Assembly: GCF_905404315.1 (NCBI RefSeq) | Contig: NC_066265.1 | Coordinates: 585,501 to 649,500 of the forward strand | Direction: 5' to 3' | Length of the DNA: 64,000 nt | DNA from: Leptidea sinapis | Taxonomy: Eukaryota > Arthropoda > Insecta > Lepidoptera > Pieridae | Shown here: one piece after another, positions 53,783 to 64,000 of the stretch | How positions within the stretch are numbered: position 1 is the stretch's first letter | Layout: each line of letters begins with the position of its first letter | Made by a program: the position numbers and the translations under genes | The notes under the pieces: model-generated | Told to the model about the DNA's origin: nothing | Databases searched by the model: none | The model's input: only the letters and a program-made list of their open reading frames with translations

Positions 53783-53880
53783 AATTCTGGCCGAGACTAA
53801 GGCTGAGATCTATAGAGCGAACTTAGACTTTGCTAAAGATAGATAGATAGATCTCAGCCTCAGTCAGTCTCGTGCCAGAA
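53783..53880. repeat. Interrupted inverted repeat
   Basis: ATTCTGGCCGAGACTAAGGC plus TGAGATCTAT (53783-53813) pairs with ATAGATCTCAGCCTC and GTCTCGTGCCAGAAT (about 53847-53880) with small gaps. The inner 13 bp are a perfect match. The loop contains GATA repeats. Origin unknown; possibly a transposon-end relic. Confidence 0.65.
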
Positions 53881-54024
53881 TCTGGCGAGTCAACATCTCC
53901 TGACGATGCCTCGTGTAGAGGCGAAACTCGTGTCGAATTGATTTAAGACAAATCTTGGCGGAATTTACACTCAAGAAGGCTCTTTTAAATGTAAAGGGGT
54001 GGTGGGCATTTCAAGATCGTGGTA

Positions 54025-54130
54025 CAGGTTTACGTGGGAGGCTCCTTTGCACAGGGTGCCGGCTAGTTTATGGGTACCACAACAGCACCTATTTCTGCCG
54101 TGACGCAGTAATGTGTAAACATTACATTAC
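54025..54130 (+). repeat. T2: truncated copy of the 300-bp dispersed repeat
   Basis: It contains GGGAGGCTCCTTTGCACAGG, GGCTAGTTTATGGGTACC and GCAGTAATGTGTAAACATTA, matching the first third of T4. The rest is absent. Confidence 0.75.
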
Positions 54131-54239
54131 ATTACACTTATTCTGCACCAACTGCTTACGGTCCTGGTCGTGTACACGACGCATGCGTGTGACTTGAGGG
54201 GACGTGACATGACTTTGTAGTTCGTACATTCAGCTTGTT

Positions 54240-54575
54240 TCTGAGCAATGGCAACACGCTTGCACAGTTCAAATTAAATCAATATCGGGAAAGGGTCTTG
54301 TCGACACTCTGGCTCCTTCTTATGTCCTAGTTACGTCAGTTGGTGCTGGGGCTGCTACTTCGACTGCCGAAGACAGCAAGCGCACCATATATGTTGGTCT
54401 CAGTGAGTCTTACATCTTTGCGCCGTTTGGTGTCGAGATACTTGGCCCGCGGGGCCCAGAGGCGCGGAGAATGTACAAAGTGCTATTTACGCGCCTCAAT
54501 ATGGCTACTGTCAACGGACCAGCCTAGTTATCCAACATGAAAACGCTGCGCTCCTGGTACACTTCCCTGTAACGA
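54240..54575 (+). pseudogene. Retroelement C-terminal domain fragment
   Basis: In frame from about 54294: VDTLAPSYVLVTSVGAGAAT, then KRTIYVGLSESYIFAPFGVE and ILGPRGPEARRMYK. I recall this domain (VDTLAPSH, YxFVPFGVETLGPWG, RGNAAS) at the C-terminus of reverse-transcriptase-containing proteins in many invertebrates. A stop near 54521 breaks it. The parent element clade is unknown to me. Confidence 0.5.
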
Positions 54576-55024
54576 TAGTCTTAATTTAATGTTACCATAG
54601 TAATGTAAATAAGATTTGTTTTGCTGGCATAAATACTATTAAAAATCAATATTATTATTATTTATTCATTATGCAAAACTTAATTATTTTAAAATTTATC
54701 ACCACTTTAGAAAAGACTGAGCTTTAATGGGAAGAAGTGCCAAGAAACTTCTTGCCATTCTGTTAGATCAACATTTACAATTAATTAGAATCTGTGTAAA
54801 ATGCTAAAACAGAAATTCATAAAAATCATGAGTTACATGAGGAAGTTATAAGGTAAATGAAAATTATATAAAAAACCACAAGAGTATATATACAAATAGA
54901 AGATCATGCATAGATCCACACACACTCTTAACTAATAAAGGTATGCGAGCATTATATTAACTTAATTAGCTATAAAATACAACACTTAATTAGGGTGTCA
55001 TGTCAGCGAGCTTGCTTGCTTCTA
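54576..55024. other. Unassigned AT-rich sequence
   Basis: No gene. The first part is plain AT-rich sequence. GCCAAGAAACTTCTTGCCAT near 54750 is a short palindrome-like motif. Confidence 0.45.
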
Positions 55025-55080
55025 GCATGCTTCTAGCCATTCCGAGCTGACATGTCAGCGCGGAATGGAAAGAAGCATGC
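55025..55080. repeat. 56-bp palindrome without loop
   Basis: Arms 55025-55052 and 55053-55080 (beginning GCATGCTTCT and ending AGAAGCATGC) are reverse complements at 25 of 28 positions, centred on GACATGTC. Long loop-free palindromes are unstable, so its persistence suggests recent origin or imperfect pairing. Confidence 0.88.
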
Positions 55081-55084
55081 TTAA

Positions 55085-55275
55085 ATTAAGGAAACTTAAT
55101 AAGATACACAGCCAGAAGATAAGAAAGAAAACAAAACTAATTGATGACTTATTAGCATTAAAACTAAAGTGGCAATGGGCCGGACACATTTTCAGACTAA
55201 CAGACGCTAGATAGACCATTCAGACCACAACGTAGAAGGGACTTACAGGTAAGAGAAATGTGGGCAGACACCACA
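55085..55275 (+). pseudogene. RTE-like C-terminal fragment (+)
   Basis: The frame reads KTKLIDDLLALKLKWQWAGH followed by a degenerate DDRW.RTT.W. and GKRNVGR.. segment with stops. This is the conserved end of RTE/BovB-type polyproteins (KWKWAGHiaR...GRP..RW.DDI). It is in the opposite orientation to the RTE fragment at 52264. Confidence 0.55.
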
Positions 55276-55538
55276 AAACTAACATAGTGCATGCATTTTA
55301 ACTTACTAACATAAAAGTTTATAATAAAATAATCATGTTTGTCGACTAACCGTACTAGCATACTAATACTAAAATGTAGAAAATCAAATGGAAAATCATT
55401 AATAAAGGCTTATTATTATTATTATAATTAGCTATTAATAGTTGAGGCAAATGAGGCGACTCAGTATAAAGCCGGCTTTGCTACGTACCACATAAAAATG
55501 ATCCACGAGACTCACGAGACTGTAGCGTAACTTTGAGG

Positions 55539-55832
55539 TCTTTTTTTTTCTTATGGAAAAGGAGGACAAGCGAGCGTACGGGTAACCTGGTGTTAAGAAA
55601 TCACCGCCGCCGCCCACATTCTCTTGCAACACCAGAGGAATCCTAGGAGCGTTGCCGGGCTTGACGCATTGTCCCCGAAACGCCGCACAAGGAAGTTCAC
55701 AGCTTTGAAGAACGTGGAAGAAAGCTCCTTGAAAACCGCACTGTGGAGGACCGCTATACATCCAGGTATGGATGTGGGGATGATATCCTAACTTGCGGCA
55801 TGTCGTGTGAAAGTGGAATTCGGCGACAATTC
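55539..55832 (-). mobile_element. A5: short 3' end of family A with internal deletions
   Basis: It starts with a T-run and GGACAAGCGAGCGTACGGG and follows A1's 3' end, missing about 60 bp (the GTFKKSAYTFLKG region) near 55665. It stops at about 55832, directly before repeat T3. Same orientation as A1-A4. Confidence 0.82.
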
Positions 55833-55844
55833 GGTCTTGAATTT

Positions 55845-56165
55845 TCTACCTACGTGCACGAGCAGGACGTTCAGCTGATGATAATTGATACGCCATTTTC
55901 AGTACTTCACAGGGCGCGCCTTCCCATTACAATGCAGTGCCGCTCCGGATTCTTGAAAAGTCCAAAAATTCTGAACGGCAGTTCGATTCCGCTCATTACC
56001 TTGAGACATAAGATGTTAAGTCTCATATGCCCAGTAATTTCACTAGCTACGGCGCCCTTCAGACCGAACTAATGTTTACACATTACTGCTACACGGCAGA
56101 AAAAAGGGGCCGTTGTGGTACCTTTATTTAGCTGACATCCTGTGCAATGTAACCTCCCACTGTTA
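55845..56165 (-). repeat. T3: inverted copy of the 300-bp dispersed repeat
   Basis: It reads as the reverse complement of T1/T4: GCAGGACGTTCAGCTGATG, CATTACAATGCAGTGCCGCT, TTGAGACATAAGATGTTAAG and CTGCTACACGGCAG are recognisable. A 28-bp-scale insertion relative to the others was not resolved. Confidence 0.75.
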
Positions 56166-57025
56166 AAACACCTACTGTTTCCCAGCTTATCCACGGCGCG
56201 GATGGTATGAAGTTCGTAAAATAATAAACAATAACCATTAGACATCAATGAATCTACACTAAATGACTATAATAGTGTAATGGTGATAAAAAGTACACTT
56301 TGTACATAGATCATTTATTTGACTAGTCTATCGACAATGCAAATTTAAATAATAATCTTAATAAATACCATGTTAATAATTTCCTGTTTTTTAATGAACC
56401 AATGATTTTTAAATCGATGCTTTTATAGGAACGTTTCGGCCGCTCACGGGCTTTCTACTCGAGCTCAGCGTGAGATTTTCTAACGTTACACAATACATAT
56501 TCTAGGAAATAAAATCAAAAGGCGTTTTTTTATAATAAATTTTAATACCGCTTACTTAAAATTCACAAACAAACTAACATCTAAATAATTTAATTAAATA
56601 GAAAAACGTTACGAAACATTAAATTGTTTAAGAGAATTAAATTGTTCATATACATAGATCCGATTTGTTCGCCGCGCTGAAACCGCTTAGTGTAGGCTTT
56701 ACTTAACGTTTATTGAATAAAACTCAAAGCTTTATAGAAGCTTAACAAAGTTGAAATATCGAGGGGAAAATTTTTGGTGTACCAAAGCTCAAACACTATT
56801 TTATTTGAGTGGTAAAAAGCTCCTTCATGCAATTTGACTGACTGCCAAAAGTTTCGCGATGAAATGCTTCTTAATTCAAATCGAGTAATCTTTATTCAAA
56901 TATATGATATTTTGAATGCTATTTTCGGATATCGTTCCAAAAAACAATAAAATACTGTTTAAGTAAAAGCTTATTATAAATGCATGATACATATTATGTT
57001 GCTTTGTATATTGGAGTGTTTTTTC
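56166..57025. other. Unassigned AT-rich sequence
   Basis: No supported gene or repeat between T3 and J1d. Confidence 0.5.
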
Positions 57026-57345
57026 AGCGCCCAGACAAAGGGAAAGGGCTACCCTCCGGGATAACGACGGAAGAAAGGTGGTGAATACTCATGTAAACCA
57101 CCGTGGCCTATGTCTGCGTTGTTTATGTAGGACTCACGTAAAAACCTAAGTGCATACCCACTAAACACCACCTGAGGTTGGCTTTGGGCAACTGCCCTCT
57201 AAGCCTTCATCGAAGGGATCGACCTTCTCTTGGGGAGAGCGAAACTCAAGCGGCACTCCCTTGGAAGTATCCGTTGGGATATAGCACAGAAGGTGCTATC
57301 TAATTGGGACTAGTGACATCATACGGATGATCACAAACCGGAGGT
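57026..57345 (-). mobile_element. J1d: 3' UTR fragment of the J1 family
   Basis: It matches the minus-strand 3' UTR of J1a (21953-22260) from GCGCCCA to about GATCACAAACCGGAGGT. It is more diverged than J1a from J1b. No poly(A) remains at its 3' end. A strongly 5'-truncated insertion. Confidence 0.82.
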
Positions 57346-57369
57346 AAGTATTGAAAGTGGGAGTCACCT

Positions 57370-57710
57370 TAGTCACGAAAGAGAATTCACCAGTGGGAGG
57401 CTCCTTTGCACAGAATGCCTGAATGATGAATTGCGGCTAGTTTATGGGAACCACAACAGCGCCTATGTCTACTCTGAAGCAGTAATGTGTAAAAGCGAAA
57501 CGTTCAAAAAAAGCGCGTACTCCTTCCTTAAAGGCCGGCAACGCTTCCGTGATTCCTCTGAATATGATGTCTCAAGGTGACGTTAGCAGTTGTAATGCCG
57601 CTTTGGGATTTCAAAAAATCTGAGTGGCACTGCATTGTAATGGGCAAGGCGTATCAGTTACCATCAGCTGAACGTCTTGATCGTGTCGCCCCTTATTACC
57701 ATAAAAAAAG
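57370..57710 (+). repeat. T4: dispersed 300-bp repeat with an embedded family-A piece
   Basis: The first third (GGGAGGCTCCTTTGCACAG to AGTAATGTGTAAAA) and last third (ATGTCTCAAGGTGACG to CCCCTTATTACCATAAAAAA) match T1. The middle is replaced by about 65 bp (57495-57560) that encode TFKKSAYSFLKGRQRFRDSS, the conserved C-terminal tail of the family A protein, in the + orientation. Confidence 0.75.
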
Positions 57711-57840
57711 TGCATTTGCAAGAATTAATATATGTATTAGGTTGAGTTCCTGTATGCTTTAGAATTCCTAGGTAAAATTTATTATTTGTTTTGTGGGACG
57801 GGTCGTAAACATAATATATGTCTCGAGAAACGATGGTAAG

Positions 57841-58590
57841 TTTTTTTTTATGGAATAGGAGGACAAACGAGCGTACGGGTCACCTGGTGTTAAGTGATCA
57901 CCGCCGCCCACACTCTCTTGCAACACCAGAGGAATCACAGGAGCGTTGCCGGCCTTTAAGGAAGGTGTACGCGCTTTTCTTGAAGGTACCCATGTCGTAT
58001 CGTCCCGGAAACACCGCACAAGGAAGCTCATTCCACAGCTTCGTAGTGCGAGGAAGAAAGCTCCTTGAAAACCGCACTGTGGAGGACCGCCACACATCCA
58101 GATGGTGGGGATGATATCGTAACTTGTGGCGTGTCGTGCGAAGGTGAAATTCACTCCCCGTGATAAATGCGGTAGAAGACACACAATGAAGCGACGTCTC
58201 TACGCAACGCCAAGTGATCCAGCCGTTCACAGGGTGCAGGTCCCCGACAATTCGAGCTGCTCTGCGTTGCACGCGGTCAAATGGATCGAGCTGATACTGG
58301 GGTGCGCCAGACCAGAGATGACAGCAATACTCCATGTGAGGCCGGACCTGCGCTTTGTAGACCGCTAGAATGTGGGCCGGCTTGAAGTATTGCCGTGCTC
58401 TATTTATGACGCCCAGTTTCTTCGAAGCCAATTTGGCTTTGCCCTCCAGATGGCCACGGAATTGGCAATCGCTCGAGATTTCGAGACCCAGTATTCCGAT
58501 ACTAGGCGAGGCTTTAAGGGAAGGGTTGTCGAAGAGCGGTGATACGACAAATGGGGTTTTTTTAGTGGTAAATGCGCAAACTTGAGTCTT
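57841..58590 (-). mobile_element. A6: 5'-truncated family A copy
   Basis: From the T-run at about 57841 the 3' end and C-terminal domain are recognisable on the minus strand (LWSGAPQYQLDPFDRVQRRA, LPRTTKLWNELPCAVFPG). A deletion of about 30 bp removes the CSEEL segment near 58150. It ends at about 58590. Confidence 0.85.
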
Positions 58591-58838
58591 GTTGTATATT
58601 GTTGTATGTTATTATTCTATTTTTAATGAGCTTAGAAAATATATCTAATCTCTAGTTTTTTAACACACCTGCTATTTACCAGCTTTGAAAATGAAAGGGT
58701 TAAATTTTTATGTTATTTTTTGTTTCATCATTTGGTAATTTGTTTGATAATTTGCCTTGATGATTGGTATATTTTGAAGGACATAAAAATTAATAATGAT
58801 AGTGGCAATCCTCAGAAATGTTTTTATCTGAGGGGTCT

Positions 58839-60340
<1,502 letters not shown>

Positions 60341-60867
60341 AAGGCTCAGCTTCACCTGCCATGGAATAATGGATTTATGTTTCCATGCAGTGCTGTTTTT
60401 CAGCCATCCCCTCCTAACTAAGGTGTTGAGCGGGAGAGGATGTATTGTGGCTCCCCGATTACCTACTTAAGCTATATTTTTTTATAAAATGTACATCATT
60501 CTTGTCTCGGCCCCCGCGCCGAGCAGACTACTACACGCGCCTGTGCTCACGCCGCGCTACGCCGCCAAGCTACGCTACGCAGCTCCGCTACGTGTGGTAC
60601 GAGGTATTCTACGCCAAGTTCGACTGGTTACGTCGAATTCGTTCCGGCCCGCAGCTTGTTCGCGGTTGAGCTGAAGGATACCTAACGGTGACAACTAACT
60701 CGGCTAACGTTGACCCGGTGCGATTCCCAGGCCTCCTGACATCCGACCCGATGCCATTGCACTTGGGCTTTCCCAAGGGTGACGATTCGCGGCTATAACC
60801 ATTAGGGATAGCCGCGCCTCTTCCAACCCCCGTTGCTCCCTGCCCTCGGCGGGGAGGCTTCATCAGC

Positions 60868-61972
60868 ATGGCTCCATCAGCGGACCATGTCAACGCCGTT
60901 GTAGTCCAGATTGTGGCTTTGCTTAAAGCCGCAAATCTCCATTTCGACCAGTCACTAGTCGATAGCCTCTCCTCCGTATTCAACACTCCAAGTCGGCCCC
61001 TTGCTGACTCCCCCGCGTACCCCGATGAGCCCTCCGCTCACAAAACTACTCCCGAGGACATGGAGTTCTCCGACTCCGCCTCCTGCGGCCGAAAGCGGCC
61101 AGTCCAGTCCTCCTCTGAGGACTCTGACAACGGAACTGTCACTGGCTCCGTTGTCAACACCTCCCGACGTCCCTCTGGAGAACCTTTCCAACTGGTTCAA
61201 TCCAGAAAGAAGCGCCAGTCCAAGCGCTCAGCCACCTCCACGGTTAACGTACTCTCCGCCCCAACCCCTGTCCCCTTTAATGTCTCTCGAAATTAGCTTG
61301 CCCGAGGTCTTTATCACCTCATCTATGAAGCCAGCCACGCGCTGCACGCCTGTCCTCCCTGCAAATAAGTCCCCACCACCTATCTTCATCCGAGACAAGG
61401 CAAAGTGGACTTATGTTCCACAGCTCTGCGCCGACAAAAAAGTGCAATACACCCGAGCTACCAACACGGGTGAAGCCTTCCGCTTAGTCGTCCCGACTAC
61501 GGAGGACTGTCGCATACCACACTTAAGCGCTACCGGAAGAGCGCAAAGTGAAAGCCATTCTACGTGGCGTCCCTTATGAGCTCCCCAGTGAGGTCATCCT
61601 GAAGGACCTGACCATGCAAGGGTTCAAGGCCGAGGCTGTACACAAAATGTACAGCCGATCCGGCAAGAAATACCCTCTGGCTCTGGTTATCCTAACCAAT
61701 GTCCCCGAGTCGAGGGAATATTTCCAGAGAGAGCTCATCGTATGTGGGCTCTCAAACATCCGAGTAGAAGCTCCACACAGACGGGGCTTCCCAGGGCAGT
61801 GCCATCGCTGCCAGCTTTATGGCCACGCAGCTGCAAACTGCTCAGCCCCGCCTAGGTGCGTCAAGTGCCTAGAGCCTCACACAACCAAGGAGTGCAAACG
61901 CACCCGCGATGCGGAGACTCCTCCCGCTTGCGTCCTTTGTGGGCAGGAAAGACATCCCGCCCGTTGCATAGA
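60868..61972 (+). pseudogene. J1c ORF1: gag-like protein, truncated
   Basis: The ATG at 60868 gives the fullest N-terminus of the family (MAPSADHVNAVVVQIVALLK, then LADSPAYPDEPSAHKTTPED). Frameshifts occur near 61262 and by a deletion near 61510-61540 in the PRE_C2HC domain. From 61548 the frame is open: MKAILRGVPYELPSEVILK, CHRCQLYGHAAANC, CVKCLEPHTTKEC, CVLCGQERHPA, where the third knuckle is cut at about 61972 by the antisense block. Confidence 0.83.
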
Positions 61973-62534
61973 GTGCGACAGATTACCGAATTTTCATAAT
62001 AATTAGTATGACTCAGCGGGACTTGGAATAGAGGCGTGTGTCTAGTGCGAGCTGACGGCACTCGTAATTGTATGAATAGTTCAGTTAGCTCTGTACTGTC
62101 GATCCTACCATGAACTATGTTATGAAGGAAAGAGAGATCCAGAACCTTGCGCCTGTCCTCAAGTGTCATCATATTGTGAAACCTGCAAGATTCGGGGTAG
62201 TCCACATAATTGTGTTGTGCGCGATAGTTGATATGTTTTAAAAATTTTGCTTGTATGTTTTCAATTTCTTGGACATGTGTTATGTATCGTGGGTTCCATA
62301 TATTGCTGCAATATTCAAGAATACTTCTTACGTAAGCATAATATAGTATTATAATACATTTTATGTCTGAGAAAGGTTTACTGACGCGCAGAATAAATCC
62401 CAAATTTTTGTATGACCTGGTGACTATTTCTGATAGGTGTTCATTGAATGTCATTTTAGTGTCCATTAAAACTCCTAGGTCATGGATTAGGTTAGTTTGC
62501 TGAATGATCGTGCTATCTATATTAGTGTTTTGCT
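61973..62534 (-). pseudogene. Antisense RT C-terminal fragment of another non-LTR element
   Basis: On the minus strand: DLGVLMDTKMTFNEHLSEIV, FILRVSKPFSDIKC, YYAYVRSILEYCSNIWNPRY, ENIQAKFLKHINYR and LEDRRKVLDLSFLHNIVHG. These are the post-palm RT domain motifs of a CR1/K-like element (compare K2 LGVYLDAKLTLNDHI, WNPLY). The block is open in one frame, has neither the palm nor a 3' UTR, and sits precisely between truncated J1c ORF1 and ORF2. Confidence 0.8.
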
Positions 62535-64000
62535 GAAAGCATTGCTTCACAATGTTCATCCAGCACTTCTTCTTTTGAACCCCTCCACGTAGCGTCGGTG
62601 GAGAATGAGGTCAGCCGTCTGAACTCAATGCCTCTCACCGACGATCCCATTCCAACTACTGTAGAGGAGGTTAAATCCATCATCCGTGGATTAAAACCTC
62701 GCAAAGCTCCAGGAGCCGACGGCATTTCCAACCTGACTTCCCCAAGCAGGTGATCTTCTTTCTTGTCCTCCTCTTCAACGCCTGCCTCGACCACTGCTTC
62801 TTTCCAACCGCTTGGAAAGAGGCCATAGTTATAGGGATTCCTAAGCCAGGGAAACCCCTCAATATCCCCTCCAACCTTCGCCCCATCAGCCTCCTCAAGG
62901 CTATGGGGAAAGTCTTTGAACGGGTTATTCTGTTCCGTATGAGAAAGCATCTCTTTCCAACGGACGGCCCTCCCTTAATAATACATCAACAATTCGGCTT
63001 TCGTGCTAAACACTCTTGTCCTCAACAAGTCCACCGCATTGTAGAGTACATCTACAGCGGGTTCTATCCCAAACGTAAAAAGACAATCGCTGTCTTCTTC
63101 GACGTCGCCAAGGCTTTTGACAAAGTCTGGCACGAAGGCCTAATATATAAACTCCACGCTCTAGGCCTCCCATCCCGATTAGTCCGCATAGTGGCTTCTT
63201 ATCTTCACAAACGTACCTTTCGTTTCAGACACGAAGGTGTCCTCTCCTCCCCTCGCCTGCTCACGGCTGGGGTACCACAGGGCTCAGTGCTCTCACCACT
63301 TCTATACATATCGTATACCAACGATATTCCCATCCCTAGAAATGGAGTCCAACTCTCTCTCTTCGCTGACGATACCGCTCTCTACTTCCAGTCCCAACAG
63401 ATATCATCAGTCCTCTCCAGGCTCCAACGCCCAGTTAATGAGCTAGGTGACTGGTTTAGGAAATGGCGTATTGAGGTCAACCCGGATAAAAGCTCCGCAG
63501 TCCGTTTTGATTTTAAGCGCAGACGCTTCTGCCGGGATCGACCCATTCATCTATTAGGCTCCCCTATCCCCTTCAGGTCCACAGCCAAGTACTTGCGTGT
63601 GACCCTCAACTCCCAACTCACCTTCAGGCCTCACGTCCAGAAGGTGACCGGAACCGCCCGCTTCTATCTGTACCGCCTAAACAGTATGTTAGGTAGGCAC
63701 AGTAAAATGTCTTTTAGGAACAAGCGAACACTCTTCAAGGTTTGCATTCGACCGGTTATGACTAACGCCGCTCCAGTTTTCGCTCATGCGAAACCCAATA
63801 TTATAGATAAACTCCAAACAGTCCAATCCATTTTCTGCCGTAAGGCTGTCAATGCCCACTGGTGCGTTAGAAACGCAGACCTTCACCGGGACTTAGAGCT
63901 CCCCACCATCCAACAACACCTAAAGTGCTTGTCTGAAACTTTCTTTAAGTCCTCAGACAATCACCCAAATCCCCTGATTAAGGAGGCAGCGGATTATACC
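62535..64000 (+). pseudogene. J1c ORF2: reverse transcriptase, partial
   Basis: It resumes at the segment equivalent to ESIASQCS in J1a and runs to the window end. Motifs: TTVEEVKSIIRGLKPRKAPG, RPISLLKAMGKVFE, IHQQFGFRAKHSC, FFDVAKAFDKVWHEG, TAGVPQGSVLSPLL, and an intact FADD at 63362-63373. A 10-bp deletion near 62735-62740 (relative to J1a) shifts the frame after ADGISNL. The C-terminal domain (YLYRLNSMLGRHSKM, CIRPVMTNAAPVFAH, LHRDLELPTIQQHLK) continues past 64000. Confidence 0.85.

Larger units (their letters stand above)
60501..64000 (+). mobile_element. J1c: Jockey-like element with a replaced middle, runs off the window
   Basis: The J1 leader (CTTGTCTCGGCC) starts at 60501. ORF1, a foreign antisense block (61973-62534) and the RT part of ORF2 follow, still open at the window end. 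Relative to J1a, roughly 1.6 kb (end of ORF1, the whole endonuclease, start of the connector) is missing and about 560 bp of another element is in its place. The 5' target duplication cannot be checked without the 3' end. Confidence 0.85.

Overview
The window is AT-rich animal nuclear DNA and is almost certainly from a moth or butterfly. Evidence: one spliced host gene with GT/AG introns, non-LTR, Ty3/Gypsy and Ty1/Copia retroelements, a tRNA-derived SINE, small inverted-repeat elements, and several dispersed repeats that I recall as common in Lepidoptera. No bacterial genes, operons or CRISPR arrays are present. I recognise only one host protein-coding gene; nearly everything else is mobile-element sequence, mostly broken.

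Layout. About 780-5313 (+) is a decayed two-ORF non-LTR element (K1; PHD-type ORF1 and endonuclease/RT ORF2). 6349-10143 (+) is a three-exon BUD22/SRFBP1-family gene whose second intron carries an antisense Copia fragment and a 25-bp-arm hairpin. 10727-13845 (-) is a nearly complete single-ORF non-LTR element (A1). Five more fragments of family A (A2-A6) lie at 15008, 39004, 41322, 55539 and 57841, and a sixth, tiny one (A7) at about 57495. 13846-14692 holds AT microsatellites, palindromes and a diverged Gypsy LTR.

The core, 16863-37694, is one Ty3/Gypsy element (-) blown up from about 5 kb to about 21 kb by nested insertions. Its 3' LTR holds Z (16963-19023) and J1b (19080-21169). Its integrase is split by J1a (21937-26975). 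The RNase H/integrase junction is split by J2 (27951-32807). Its 5' LTR holds W (35594-37357) and is cut off by fragment V (37695-39003). Five of these insertions have visible target-site duplications. J1 and J2 are Jockey-like elements with a gag-like ORF1 (PRE_C2HC plus zinc knuckles) and an endonuclease/RT ORF2.

Right of this are a poly-G tract, a 1.26-kb XhoI-motif minisatellite (about 39375-40635), a SINE (40634-40862), A4, a second family-K element (K2, 46316-49490, -), two small inverted-repeat elements (45432-45613; 50721-51075, the latter with a THAP-like start), and a patchwork of short RT fragments and a 300-bp dispersed repeat. At 58839-60340 a 200-bp tandem duplication carries a roughly 1-kb (TAA)n array. 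The window ends inside J1c (60501-64000), whose middle is replaced by an antisense piece of another retroelement.

I found no convincing undescribed gene system. The most notable items are the insertion stratigraphy, several chimeric retrocopies, a 27-nt leader shared by two different Jockey-like families, and unusual palindromes. Clade names for the non-LTR elements are tentative because no phylogeny could be run.
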